The notes below the pieces were generated by a model. That model saw nothing but the letters and a program-made list of their open reading frames with translations, was not told where the DNA came from and searched no databases. A stretch of 64,000 bases of DNA from Eudromia elegans (taxonomy: Eukaryota > Chordata > Aves > Tinamiformes > Tinamidae): the NCBI GenBank assembly GCA_003342815.1, contig PTEX01000144.1:1867937-1931936 (forward strand), written 5' to 3'. The number at the start of each line of letters is the position of its first letter. Within the stretch, counting starts at the first letter, position 1. Below are positions 25,221-37,609 of the stretch, piece by piece. The position numbers and the translations under genes were made by a program.

Positions 25221-25808
25221 TCATAGAATCATAGAATGGCTAGGGTTGGAAGGGACCTGTAGAGGTCATCTAGTCCAACCCCCCTGCACACGCAGGGTCC
25301 CCTAGAGCATGTGGCACAGGGTGATGTCCAGGCGGGTTTTGAAGATCTCCAGAGAAGGAGACTCCACCACCTCTCTGGGCAGCCTGTTCCAGTGCTCTGT
25401 CACCCTCACTGTTAAGAGGTTCTTTCTGAAGTTTCTGTGGAACTTTTGGTGCCTCAATTTGTGGCTGTTTCCTCTAGTTCTATCACTGGCCACCACTGAG
25501 AAGAGGCCACCCCATCCTCCTCACTCCCTGTCTTGAGATATTTATATACATTAATCAGGTCCCCTCTCAGTCTTCTCTTCTGCAGGCTGAACAGGCCCAG
25601 CTCTCTCACCCTTTGCTCATAGGGCAGATGTTCCAGGCCCCTAATCATCTTTGTGGCCCTGCGCTGGACTCTCTCTAGCAGCTCCACGTCCCTCCTGCAC
25701 TGGGGAGCCCAGAACTGCACACAGTACTCGAGGTGCAGCCTCACCAGGGCTGAGTAGAGGGGCAGAATCACCTCCCTCGACCTGCTGGAGACGCTCTGCT
25801 TAATGCAG
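25221..25808 (-). mobile_element. CR1 LINE 3' fragment (younger copy)
   Basis: The plus strand begins with two copies of the reverse-complemented CR1 tail octamer (TCATAGAATCATAGAATGG) and then GGTTGGAAGGGACC, the hallmark CR1 3' end. The minus-strand frame at 25454-25771 (105 codons) encodes the C-terminal part of ORF2 downstream of the reverse-transcriptase core. Recognisable segments are [20 protein letters not shown] near the start and [15 protein letters not shown] near residues 66-80. A second minus-strand frame (25302-25496) carries the last stretch, with [20 protein letters not shown], so one frameshift separates them. The copy is about 590 bp, lacks the endonuclease and the catalytic core, and cannot move by itself. 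The other strand's open frame at 25309-25536 is a shadow of this element. Confidence 0.95.
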
Positions 25809-28107
25809 AGTTAATACAGTTAAATTAATTTGACTTCATGAAGCCTTTTACTTTTAACAAAAGATTGGGGTTTATGTATCACTGTTCTCTAACAAGATTT
25901 TATCAGGAGGAAGATATGGCAATGTAGCCAACCTGCTTGTGTGCATTTGCATAATAATGTTTCACTTGTGAATACTATTAATAAAGCATTTTAGGCAACC
26001 AAAACACATTTTAAACCACATTAAAAAAAAAGTCCAATAATTGCCATTATTTTCTTTAATTTTTACTTCTGACTAGGGTTGCAAATTTATGTATACAGAG
26101 TTAGCTTTAAGCTTGCACCATCAGGTTACAGGGCTTGAAAGAGTTCTTAAACGAAAGAACACAATATTTTTAGAACTATCAACAAAATAAGAGCATGAAG
26201 ATCTGGATAAAAAGGTAATGGCAAAATAAAAATTATTTCCATGACCCAGTTATATTTCTGTATTAAGTTACTTTGTTTATGGTTTCAAAAAGACATTTTC
26301 TGATGCTTTCTCGTGAATTTTCCAATATTTCTATAGGAAGTAAATTATTATTTGGCATTAGCTGATAATCAATTTATATCTTGTGGAAAGCTAGCTAAGA
26401 TTTTTTTTTTTCTTAAAAAACACCATATCACATTCCTATCAATGAAAAATATCTAACCCAGGATTAAAACTCAATAGAAATCTAAGACAAGATATTAAGG
26501 ACTAGCTGGCCTTTGACTTTTACCTTAAAGAATTTGGTCACTCATTCAGCAGACATCCAAGTAGGATTTAGAAGATTTATTTAATAAGAAAAGCTTAGGA
26601 ATACTTTTGACTAGGTCAAACAGAAAAATCCTTCACCTTTGTTTTTCTAAAAAACTGTTTTGACTTGTGCCACAGGTCTTGTCAGTAACACCTTTTTAGT
26701 TCAGCTGTGTAAAGAAACAAGGCTGATGAGTTGCACTTTCCATTTATCTGTTCATCTGCCTATTCATCAGTTCCCTTCCAGGAGCTTTTGAAGTCCCAGG
26801 TCATTTTCAGCAAGCTTAAGTTTTACTGATAATTTATAGAGCTGTTGTCTAATGAACACTTTATGCTAGCATAAAGTAGCACTGCAGTGAAGAAAGCAAG
26901 TGCTGCTTTTAGACCACTCCAGGCACTTATTCATAGCCTGGCACTAGCTGTCTTTGGAACAAAATATAGATACACAGTGGCCTTTTAGGCCAATGTGCAT
27001 TTTGTGGATGGACCTTCCAGGGTAAAGTGAAGAAGAAAAGCAGAACAACTCCCATCTGTACTATTCAGAAAGCCCTCTCCGAAGTAGATTATGCAAGTTT
27101 ATACCATATATTGTTTGGCCCTGGATCCAAAGTAATCTTTGGGATCAAGAGGGAGTGAGATGCAGTTCAGATGTCTCCAGATTGGCTCTCAACCTTGGAA
27201 TAAACTTTTCTTTTAACTACCTGTAGAATTGTTTCTCGGGGGAAAATATTTAGCTTGCTTTAAACAAAGCCTGGGCAATCTAACATCTGTCAGAGTGAAA
27301 AGGGAGTTATGTTATCTGGTAAAATAATTGGACATAAACAGCTGAGCTCATTCCAGACCATATACGGGGTTAGAGCAGGAGCTCCTCGACCACTGCACTA
27401 CTCAGCATCTGACAGATTAAACTCGTGGATAAAGAGATAGCTTCCTTTGTAAAGCTGGTGCTCTTTCTAGTGCCAAGAAGGGAACATCACTTTGTCTGCA
27501 GTGAATAAAGATAAAAATAGAGAGTGGGGAAGTTGGGAACATCAATAGACCAGAAAGGAAGGGTGGGGAGGGGCTAGTAGTGGGTGAGAAAAAGCAGAAG
27601 ATAGGAAATTTATAAAGGAAGTGGAATGCCATGAGAGGTGGAAAGATGTATTACTATGGAAGTAGAGAGATCAAAGGGAATATGAGATATAAATTAAGAA
27701 TAGAGTAAGCAAAGGCACAAGAGCTAATTGGGGAAAAAACATAGAGGTCATTCCAGGACTACTGAGTTTAACAATATTATATTTTGCCAAAAAAAGTCCA
27801 TGTATTTATAAGGTATATGTTTCTTTCTGAAAAAAATTATTGTTAATAGTTATTTTACTAATTGAATTTGCAGGAACTATGCGGTGGTGCTAAAGATTCC
27901 GTACTCATTGGTAACCTAAGTGTCATATATGACAAAATTTCAAGGGACTGTGATTGTCTGTGATCTGTGATTGACTGTGAGGGAACTTGACTAATATGCT
28001 TAATTAGAAAAACTAGAAACTCACAGACAAAAAAGATAAAATTAAATTTGTTAAGAATGCTATAAATAAACTCAAACATTTAAATAGTTGAAAATTTCAC
28101 AGTTACT

Positions 28108-28121
28108 GTTGCCTTGGCAAC
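28108..28121. promoter_or_regulatory. X-box-like near-palindrome (possible RFX site)
   Basis: GTTGCCTTGGCAAC has two 6 bp half-sites (GTTGCC and GGCAAC) around TT. It differs from the palindromic RFX consensus GTTGCCATGGCAAC at one central base. RFX proteins bind such X-boxes in promoters and enhancers of ciliary and neural genes. There is no gene or CpG-rich promoter next to it, so a distal enhancer or a chance occurrence are both possible. Confidence 0.3.
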
Positions 28122-28530
28122 CTTAATCTCTTTTTTTGCATAGCCATTATCTTGTAGTCTCCAGTTAAATGATTACATAATTAATTACAGCAACGTCTCC
28201 ACAGTCTGGTGTTAGAAAAACAATCTTTTCAGATGTGTACACGAACTGTCTTGTCTTGTTCATCCAAGTGCGTAACCAGATGCTGGGGCCTCATCCGTGG
28301 ACTGACCACTAGTTTTAAGTGTATATAAGATAGGCAGTTATTCAGAGCAAAATATTTCTAGAACAAAGAAATGGCCTTGTTTCTGATTCCCACCATGTAT
28401 CTTCATTGTAGCCCTGTAATTCTGAATTTTGCCATTACTAACAAAAAGCCACAGGCTTTGTATCGACAGACAGTATGGATCTCAGGACTTGTTTGGATTT
28501 GTTCAAGACTGCGCTTCTTTTAGATGTGAC

Positions 28531-28576
28531 AGTAGTAAGTAGTAGTAGTAAGTAGTAAGTAAGTACTAGTAGTAAG
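28531..28576. repeat. (TAG)n/(TAAG)n compound microsatellite
   Basis: Irregular runs of AGT and AAGT units (AGTAGTAAGTAGTAGTAGTA and following). Confidence 0.85.
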
Positions 28577-28836
28577 GCTTAGCTTAATTTTAGTGATAAG
28601 AAGTATTTATTCTGTATATATTGGGTTATCAAAAATTCTAGAATAAAAAACTGTTTCCTAGTGTGTAAACACAGGATGATACCAGAGTTTCCAGACTAAA
28701 AGTGCAAGTCACGATGGTTAGTCAACAGTGCTCACCAGAGTACAGTCTTGCTTAACTTATTTAGATAATAACAAAAATAACAGAAGCCTGAATAACTGAG
28801 AAACAATGAAGAGAAAGCTAACATGCAGATTTTGTT

Positions 28837-28908
28837 AGAAAATATATACAAACTACAATATAAGAAAATATATACAAACTCTTTTTGTTAAGAAAATATA
28901 TACAAACT
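28837..28908. repeat. Three direct copies of an 18 bp unit
   Basis: AGAAAATATATACAAACT occurs at 28837, 28863 and 28891. The first and third copies are also preceded by TTTTGTTA. Spacing is 26 and 28 bp, so the block looks like an imperfect tandem array with a period of about 27 bp. Confidence 0.85.
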
Positions 28909-31724
28909 AATCCAAGCAGACCCCAAGACCCCCAGGCCCCTACACTAGAATGAAATTCTTCATGGAGACAAGCTCTTTCATTGACCTTATGGCTTGCTAA
29001 CTCCAGTCTTTTGTTAGCTTAACTGCATTGTTTAGGCTGTCCTGTATCAATTTGTACTATGAATGGCAGGACTGTGACAATTTGACAAACAATTCCTTTT
29101 GCATTTTGATTAGACTGTCCAATTACACCAACAAAAAAATCTTGAATCTACATAAGCGTCATATGCTCCTTCTCCCCATAAGACTTTAACAGGTAAAAAA
29201 CTGCAAACATAGCAACCTGAGCTATGGCTGTGACTATCTCCATTGCTGAAAGAGGTTTAACAGTCTTTCAGAAAGCAAGTACTTTAAGGTACTAGAGGGG
29301 AATCTCCTCATAATTCTCTATTCCAGCTCTACCTTTATTTCTTACCTGTTTTCTTTTAACAGACAAGGTGACAGCTAGACTCTAACCACTGATCTTTGGG
29401 GCAGCAACACACTTCTGAGAAGCTTGGAACCATTTCGGCACATCTGTCACAAATAGAACAGAAATCAATGTAATGCAAAGTGTTAATAGAATTATTGAGA
29501 CCTATCTTTTCTAAATATGGACTTATGTAGGAATACTTTAGAATAAAACAATATGTCATCCTACTATTTTAAGGGAATTCAAAGCTATTATCTGGTAGCT
29601 GGTAGGTATTACAAGGCTATTATTACAAGGGAACTCATATCCAGAAGAGAAAAAAGAAAACAGTCTTAAATGTCATGTGGATTGACTTTGCAATCTTAAA
29701 AATCTTTTTTAATATAGGCATTGTGAATCAACTTTTACATTAATTAGCCAAACAAAAACGTACCCATTTTCTTGCCTTTAGCTCTACAGCTTTTTAACAG
29801 GTCTTATTCATATTATAACCTTCACCGACACATTTTACATCAAAAATCTAACTATGAGTGGCTTGATTCAAAATTTATACGAACATTTTCAGAATATCTT
29901 ACAATGTGCATTTCATTTTTCTCCCCTACAATATGTTCAGTGGTTTTTGATTAGTGTCAAATGATTTTTTCCATGAAAAGCAAACTATAAAATCTAAAAA
30001 AAAAAACTTACTAGGTGGCAGCTTTCTCTGAGAGTACTTTCACTAGTACAAATCACATTCTTTCTGTGTTATCACAAGCTATGTCCCACATGATAAATAC
30101 AGTCTCTTTCACAGATAACAAGAAGCCTTTCTACCCGACAATTCCAGAAAGGCCTATGAGGTCTATGACCTCTGAAAATACTTCTTTCTGAACTCTGGCA
30201 GCGACAAAAAGGATTCCTGGTCTAACCTTGGAGAAATACTACCTGCCAAAATTATCCATTACTGTAATATTGATATATTAAGTTAAAGAACAGGTTATAT
30301 CCAAAATTAGGGATGTCATTTTCATACAATATCTTGGGCCTCTTTTGGAAAAGTAAGATATGACTCAAAGAATCAGAACTGAATTATAAACTGCAGAAGA
30401 ACTGTAATTACAGTGGGTCTGAGACATGTAGGTAAGGAGAAACTATATCAAGAGAAACAGTTTAATCTGTCTACCAATTTTTGTGAAATACTTTTGAAGA
30501 AATGCATGTGCCAAGCATAGGTAGCAGGGCATGAAGGACATGTACTAAGGAGAAGCTGGATGTATGGCCAGCTTCTGCTCTGACTAGAGAGAAAGCTAGT
30601 GGAAGAGATTACTGGAGTCCAAGTCTCCAAAGTGGAAAAGAGAATAAGCAAGAGTAAAAATTCTTTGGTTCTCAATTCAAACTTTTATATCTCAAGGTTC
30701 ATAGCATAACATTTTTATTCAGAAAAACTAGACAGTTCCTTTAGCAGCATAATTTTCCAGAATTCCATTTTTTTCACTTACTTTTTCACTTACTAGCCCC
30801 ACAGACTTGTTTAGTCACACATCATATCCCTCAGATGATATCCAGGTCCAGTCTGCCTGCCCAGCTCTCTCCTTTCATTATACACTTCTGTGAATTCTTC
30901 CCTTTCCTCTTGTCTGCCATTCCCACTACCAGGCCACTACCTCTTATTCCTGAGGTCATGGTTTTTGTCATGTAATTCCAGTCATCCTACCCTACATCTT
31001 ACTCTCTTCAAATTGTCTTCATAGGTCCCTCATGTCCTCCTTAAGTGCTACAATACTGCAAATCATCACAGGCAGGATCCCAGGTGACAGGTTGCCACAA
31101 CACCTGTTGCCACAATACTAAGCCTCCTTTCAATTGACCTGAATGGAGTTTTTAAGTAAGACAACAGACGGAAATACAAAAAAGGGAACACGCATAACAA
31201 TGAGTCTGAAAGCTTTGGAGATGCAGTCAGGCAGAAAACTCCAGAGGAATCCTGCAGCCAGAGAAGTGTGGCCACAGCAGTGAAGTGAGATCTACAAGAT
31301 CTTCACAGAATCTACAAGAATTCAAGCAGCTGTAGAAAACCATAGGGTTTCATAGAGAGACAGGTTCTAGTAGCTATTACTTATAGTTACGAGACAAATA
31401 TGTTTGAAAAAATCGAGCTTTCACTCGCACTTCCATCTCCTGCTGTAATTCTGCTTTCCTCTGCAGCAGTACCAGATAAGGAAGGATCCTTGTGAAAAAT
31501 GAAATCAATTGTGCAATTAAACAACACATCAACATTTAGATTATAGAAAATATACAAAATTTATGGGACTAAAAACCTTTATTTCTAGTTAAAATGTGTG
31601 CTGTAATAAAATATATTCCTCCTGGCCCTTATCACCTTGCTATGAACAGAAAAAAAGAAGAAGAAAAGACAAAAAAAATAGAATTAAGATTGTTTAAAGA
31701 ATTTCTTTTTTTTTATTGTGTGCC

Positions 31725-31726
<2 letters not shown>

Positions 31727-31757
<31 letters not shown>
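31727..31757. repeat. (AG)n microsatellite
   Basis: About 15 AG units. It encodes the Arg-Glu run in the chance open frame at 31594-31848. Confidence 0.9.
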
Positions 31758-31761
<4 letters not shown>

Positions 31762-32003
31762 TCAGGGTATATGCCTGGGGAAGGTAGTGAAAAGGCCGAC
31801 CCTTATTTTCTCTTTTCCATTTTCAGAATGATGAGTGAAAGTGTGTAGAGGAGGCTGGAAGAACAGGAGTAGGAAGGGCAGAATGAAGCGAGAAGCTGGG
31901 AAGAAGAGCTTGCGCCTCATCTCAAAGCTATTTGTGCTGTCCTGTGCCCTAGGAGCTGCTTGATCCTCCCAGAACCATGTCCTCTTCTGTATCAGGAGTC
32001 ATA

Positions 32004-32070
32004 GTGACTCTGGTCTCAGAGGTGACTCAAAGGTCTCTCTGGTCTCTCTGGTCTCAAAGGTGACTCTGCC
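32004..32070. repeat. Imperfect tandem repeat of GTGACTC and GGTCTC units
   Basis: GGTGACTC and GGTCTCTCT/GGTCTCAAA modules alternate over about 65 bp. The block is GC-richer than its surroundings. It appears to have arisen by local slippage. Confidence 0.7.
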
Positions 32071-34949
32071 TTCGGAGTATGTGTTTGCAGGCACACAGCC
32101 AACAATGCATGGCAGTGACAGGAGGGAAATGATGACCCCTTAGAGATTATATCTCAAAGGAAAACCCTCACTTAAATTCTGTAGGATGAAAAAAGGGCAC
32201 TTCTCTAGTCTGAGTAAATTCCCTCTGATGATATCAAATCCTGTGATGCATACAGTAGAGAAACCTCAGCTTATATTGTATGCCTTATAAAAGGCATAGT
32301 GGAGAATTTTGTGCAGCCTAAATATAGGATCCACTACTAACAAGTCAGCCAGAGCCTGTCTTCTTTTTTTAAAAAAAACCAGAAGAGCTGTTTTCTATAT
32401 TTTCCCATATCCTCCTTTTGTTTTTGTTCTTCCTCATTAGATTAGACTACCCCTACCTTAGCCATTCTCTTCTCCTCAACTTGCAACTGCACTTTTCAGT
32501 GAAACTGAAGCAGCAACTCATGTAAGTAGAGATGACTTCATTCTCTAAGATCACATTTCTCTACACAAACGCACATCCTAATTTTTAGTAAAAAAGCGTA
32601 ACACAAGCTAATATCATACTCATATTTTTAAAGAAAAACAAAACTTTAGTAGTTTTATTTTGCCCCACTTTAGATTAAAACTTTGTGCACCAGTATTCAA
32701 CAAAGACAGCTAGGAAGAGGTAAGGATAGTCTCTTCTTTGTGGATTCCCAGCCAGAACCATCACGTAGTTCTCAAAAATTGATTCTTTCTCCATTGCAGT
32801 CAGAGTTGAAGGCAGGCAAAAGATATCCCTTGTCTTTTACAACTACTTTCTTTCCTTTGATGATTCTAGGTACAAAACTGGAATGCAAATGGCATCAAAT
32901 CATGTCTTGATTGTTGTAAAACATGCTATTTCAGTGTGGAAGGAATAACTACAACAAAAAAAAATGGCTGTTTTTGATCTGATTCCATAAAAATTATTCT
33001 CAAGCACCACCTGGTGGTAGGAAACTAGCCCTTAAAGGTCCAGTCCTTACTCAGCACAAAATGTAAACTTTCCTGTAGAATAAATTGGTGTAAATTTGTG
33101 ATACAATGTATTTCAATTATGATGTAATACATTGTAAGTGCATGTCTGAATTTTGTAAGAATAGTGCATATTACTGCATTATTAATACTATCCATACAAG
33201 ATGTCACCAGTGATTCTATGCACACAAGGCTGACTCTTTTCCAGTTCTACATAAAATAAATGATTCTGTAACATATGTCAGTTTACAGAAGTGCACTCTG
33301 CAGTTAACAGTGACACAATAGTTTCACTAACATTTTTATAAAAATGATCAATGCAATAGAGCATGGTAACTTATCCAGTCTTGTTTTCCTGTATACATTG
33401 ATGGTTTAGTCCTCTGAGACTGAAGACAGATATCTGGACCACCTAGAACCACATGCCATAAATTGACTCAGACTAATTTAATATCAGACATAGTCTTAAA
33501 AACAAAACTGAATAAAATAAAAAAAGCACTTTTTAAGAAGGAAGATACAAATTTTTGGCTGGCTGTTAAAAACTGCAAAACCGCTTTTATAACCACACGT
33601 ATTTCTCACGTGGTTGGTATTCTCTCCTCTGACTACATATCAGAGTATGTACACAGCTGGCTCTTCTCATCTCATGGACTTGCCAGCCACCATGAAAGTT
33701 CGAGAGCTGCAGTACTCTAATTCCAGCCCAGAACATGGAAGCAGAAGTAAAACAAGCATCTTTCCACTTTGACTTATGTGACAGATCAGCATATTGTCAT
33801 GTGCTCTCTATAGAGTGCTATATTTTTTTACCAAAAAAAAAAAAAAGTTTCAATCTGGTAGCAAGGTAAGAATCTCCATCTAGTACGGACTCTTGCAGAG
33901 TCCAGAAAGCTGGTCTTTGCCTTCCTCTCAGGTCTATCTGGATTGTTTCTCCCTCACACCCAGTCATATATGTTTGTACACTGCCTCTTTTTCCCTCTCA
34001 AGATCATATTAGTATTTATTTGTATCAGCAAACTGTATCAGTGATCTGAACTACAGCCTGAGCAAGCTAATGCTCCAGTAAATTGTTGCTGCCTCCTGTT
34101 ACATCTGTTCTGCTCTGTTCACTAATTGCCTGTCACAACCACTGAGCCATGGTGCCAGCCACGCTGCCACGTCCTGTTTGGTCAGCTTGTCGTCTCCTAT
34201 TAATCTGAGCGCTGTTGCTTTCTTCCACAGCCAACATTTTTGCATTCAGAATGTAATGAAAATCTATTACCTTGGTGTTATATGAAAGTGCCAAAATTAT
34301 AATTCAAAAGAGAAAAAAAGTTAATGACTTTTTGTGTGCAAGTTGACAGTCTCTTACCATAGCAGTAAATTGTTTTCCTTCATGCTGCTTGGCTTTCAGG
34401 ACCATCTGAATCTTTCAATCTGTTATTAATATTATTGTATTATATGGTAAAGAGCTTCTTGTATCAAATCTTGTCAATGTGATAAGCAAGGTCCGAGCAT
34501 AAGAAGTAGTGCTACCTAGAAGGACACAACTGCAAAAGCAAGCTAGGAACAGGCTATTGATTTTTATGGTGCTTTGCTTTGTTTTCTTGGGGGAAGGACA
34601 GTTTGATATGAAACTGATCTAGCTTAGGTAGACCTGATAATTCCTCCAAAGCAATTATTTCTTCCACATTTAATTCTTTAGTTAAGAGTACAGAAATGAA
34701 GGAGTATGCATGAAAGAACAGGTTAATGTATGCATGTATGCATAAAAATGCATATAACTATGTACATATACATCTGTATACACATATTTTAATGACTATC
34801 AAAAACAGCAATAACAAGAAATTTATCAGATTCATCTTCAAGGCCCACTGTCAGCTGTGTTTTCCAGACTCTTGTGAACTGAGGCTACTCCTTTCCACTC
34901 CAAGTCTTGAAAAATTAACTCTATGAAGTTCCTTCCATATGAGATCTTG

Positions 34950-37105
34950 GAATTCACAATCCTGTGAGGAGGAAGCTGGGCAAGAAGTAGGATTGCAACC
35001 CTGGACTTCAACAGAGCCAACTTTGAAGATTTCTTTGGGAACCTCCTTGGAAGAATTCCTTGGAAGTATCCTGCTAGGTCAGGGTCCTAGCAGGAAAGGG
35101 TGTCCAGGAGAGCTGGCTAATATTTGAACACCACTTTCTCCAAGCCCAGGATTGGTGCATTCCTACAAGAAAGAAGTCAAGTAAAAGGGCAGGAGACCTG
35201 CATGGATGGGTAAGGAGCTGCTGGGTAAACTTAATGCGAAAAAGAGAGATCATACCTAATGTGGAAGAAGGGCCAGGCAAAATGGGAACTCTATAAGAAC
35301 ATTGTCAGAGAATGCATGGATGTAACGAGGAAGGCCAAGACCCATTTGGAATTAGAGTTATTAAGAGATGTCAGAGATAACAGGAAGGGTTTCTACAAAC
35401 ACGTCAGCCACAAGCCTTGGAAAAACATGGATCCACTGACGAATGAGGTAGGTACCTTGGTGATGAAGGATGCAGAGAAGACAGAGTTACTAAATGCCTT
35501 CTTTGCTTCTGTCTCTACTGCTGAGGTTAGTCCCCATGGACTACAGAGCTTGGAGACAAGAGAGAAAAATGGAAGAGAGGAAGACTTTCCACTGGGTGAG
35601 GAGGATTGATTTAGAGATTATTAAGGAAAAATGGATACCTATAAATCTATGCACCCAAGGATACTGAGGGAACTGGCGGAACGGGTTATTGCTCAGCCAC
35701 TCTCCATCAATTTCAAGAGGTTGTGGAGAGCAAGAGATGTGCCAGAGGAATGGAAGAAAGCCAACATTGTTCTCGTCTTCAAAAAGGGCAAGAAGGAAGA
35801 CCTGGGAAAGAACAGGACAGTCAGCCTTACCTGTGTCCCTTGAAAAGTGATCGAGCAGCTCATCCTAGAAACCATCTTCAGGAATGTCATGGAAGAGAAG
35901 GTGACTTCATCAAAGGGAAGTCATGTTTGACCAACCTGATAGCCTTCTACAATGGGATGATGGTATGGATGGATGAAGAAAGAGCCATGGTTGCTGTCTA
36001 CCTTGAATTCAACAAGATTTTCAACACCGTTTGCCATAACATCCTCATGGGGAAGCTCAGGAAGCGTGGGTTAGATGAGTGGACATTGAGGCAGATTGAG
36101 AACCTGGCTGGATGGCCCAGCCTAGGGTTGTGACAAATAGTGCTGAGTCTAGATGGTGGTCTGTGGCCAGTGGTGTCCCCTAGGGCTCAATACTCGAACC
36201 ATTACTGTTTAACTTGTTCATCAATGACTTGGATGAGAGGATGGAGTGCACCCTGAGCAAGTTTGCTGATGACACCACACTGGGTGGAGTGGCCAACACT
36301 CCAGAGGGTTGTGCTGCCATTCAGAGGGACCTGGACAGGTTGGAGAGTTGGGCAGAGAGGAACTTCATGAGGTTCAACCAGGACAAGTGCAGGGTCCTGG
36401 ACCTGAGCAGGAATAGTCCCAGGCACCAGGACAGATTAGAGACTGACCTACCGGAAAGCAGCTCTGCAGAGAGGGATTTGGGAGTCCTGGTTGACAACAA
36501 GTTGACCATGAGCCAGCAATATGCCTTTGTGGCCAAGAAGGCCAGTGGGATCCTGGCCTGCATCAGGAGGAATGTTGCCAGCAGGTCGAGGGAGGGGATC
36601 CTGCCCCTCTACTCAGCTTTGGTAAAGGCACACGTGAAGTGTTTCACACTTGTGAGAGAGGGCCCAGTATACAGCAACAAAGATGATTAAGGTATAAGAG
36701 CATCTATGTTATGAGGAAAGACTAAAGAGGTTGAGTCTGATTAGTCTGGCAAAGAGAAGATTGAGAGGGGATCTGATCAACATGTACAAATACCTGAGGG
36801 GAGAATGCAGGCAGGAGGGAGCCAAACTCTTCTCAGCGGTGGCCAGTGACAGGACAAGGGTTAATGGGTACAAGTTGAAACATAGGAAGTTTAATTTCCA
36901 TATGAGGAAGAATGTTCCTGTGAGACTGTCAGCCCTGGAACAGGCTGCCCAGAGAGGTTGTGGAGTCTCCCTCTCTGGAGATCTTCCAAACCCATCTGGA
37001 TGCCATCTGTGCCACATTCTCTAGGGATCACTGCTAAAGGAAGGAGTTGGACTAGATGATCTCTAGAAGTCCTTTTCAACTCCAATCATCTTGTTATCCT
37101 GTGAC
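34950..37105 (+). mobile_element. CR1 LINE, 5'-truncated copy of about 2.15 kb with most of ORF2
   Basis: This is the longest CR1 copy in the window. It starts in the linker between endonuclease and reverse transcriptase and runs to the 3' tail. Reading frames in order: 35259-35609, then 35631-35843 in the same frame after a stop (MHPRILRELAERVIAQPLSI; FKKGKKED); then a shift to another frame at about 35880-36133 (KGKSCLTNLIAFYNGMM); then a third frame 36214-36690 (FINDLDERM) with the catalytic FADD motif intact at 36262-36273; then a further shift to 36731-37024 ([15 protein letters not shown]). At least three frameshifts and several stops break ORF2, so no functional enzyme can be made. The end (GGACTAGATGATCTCTAGAA and a decayed octamer tail) fits the CR1 3' end. 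The left boundary is approximate. Endonuclease and ORF1 are absent. Confidence 0.95.
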
Positions 37106-37520
37106 AATCCTGTATATATTTTTCCCTAATATGCAGTTTCCCAAGCTCCTTCTCTTGCTGTATTGAGAAGTATTTAATCTGCCCAAGACATAGTTCAGAA
37201 TATGCAGGTGGTTGGTTTGGGTTCTGCAGAGTCCTGGACAGGGGGCTATGTAAGTTGGTGAAGACATGGTCAGTTTTTAAGGGAAAGCTTCTTCTTAAAA
37301 GAAAAAAATTGCTAATATTTATAGGAAGTTCTTGAAAAAATACATAAAGTGGTGAATTTCACTATGTCAAGCCAATCAGTTAACAGTAGTGGATAGTTTT
37401 TAGATAGGACTCAGTTACGTTATGAAGATCTTGGGAAGAAAAAAAAATATAGGAAATTAACTATGCAATAGAGAAAGAGACTGGAGAAGAGAATATGAGA
37501 CAGAACAGACTTTGGACCAG

Positions 37521-37609
37521 AGAATCATAGAATGCTTAAGGTTGGAAGGGACCTCTAGAGGTCATCTAGTCCAATCCCCCTGCACACACAGGGTCTCCTA
37601 GAGCATGTG
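37521..37609 (-). mobile_element. CR1 LINE 3' tail, about 90 bp
   Basis: The plus strand carries AGAATCATAGAATG and then GGTTGGAAGGGACC, the reverse complement of the CR1 3' end, and continues to GAGCATGTG. Within these 90 bp it resembles the 25221-25808 copy closely, which suggests the same or a related subfamily. It points opposite to the large copy that ends about 415 bp upstream, so the two lie tail to tail. The extreme 5' truncation is typical of CR1. Confidence 0.93.

Larger units (their letters stand above)
25809..34949. other. Unique AT-rich non-coding DNA with microsatellites
   Basis: About 9.1 kb without a recognisable gene or CR1 copy. It holds TAG and AG microsatellites, two short tandem-duplication blocks, an X-box-like motif at 28108, and scattered chance open frames of 60-85 codons. 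Confidence 0.6.

Noticed and set aside
28280..28310. TGGGGCCTCATCCGTGGA resembling a retroviral tRNA-Pro primer-binding site
   Set aside because: Only about 13 of 18 positions match the usual pattern. I see no LTR end (CA), no polypurine tract and no gag/pol-like frame on either side.
33003..33020. CACCACCTGGTGGTAGG as a CTCF-like site
   Set aside because: It shares the CCAC..GG.GG core but lacks the GGCGC part of the consensus. Too weak to call without occupancy data.
35074..37085. Minus-strand frames opposite the large CR1 copy
   Set aside because: They are antisense shadows of CR1 ORF2, whose plus-strand frames carry the recognisable reverse-transcriptase motifs.
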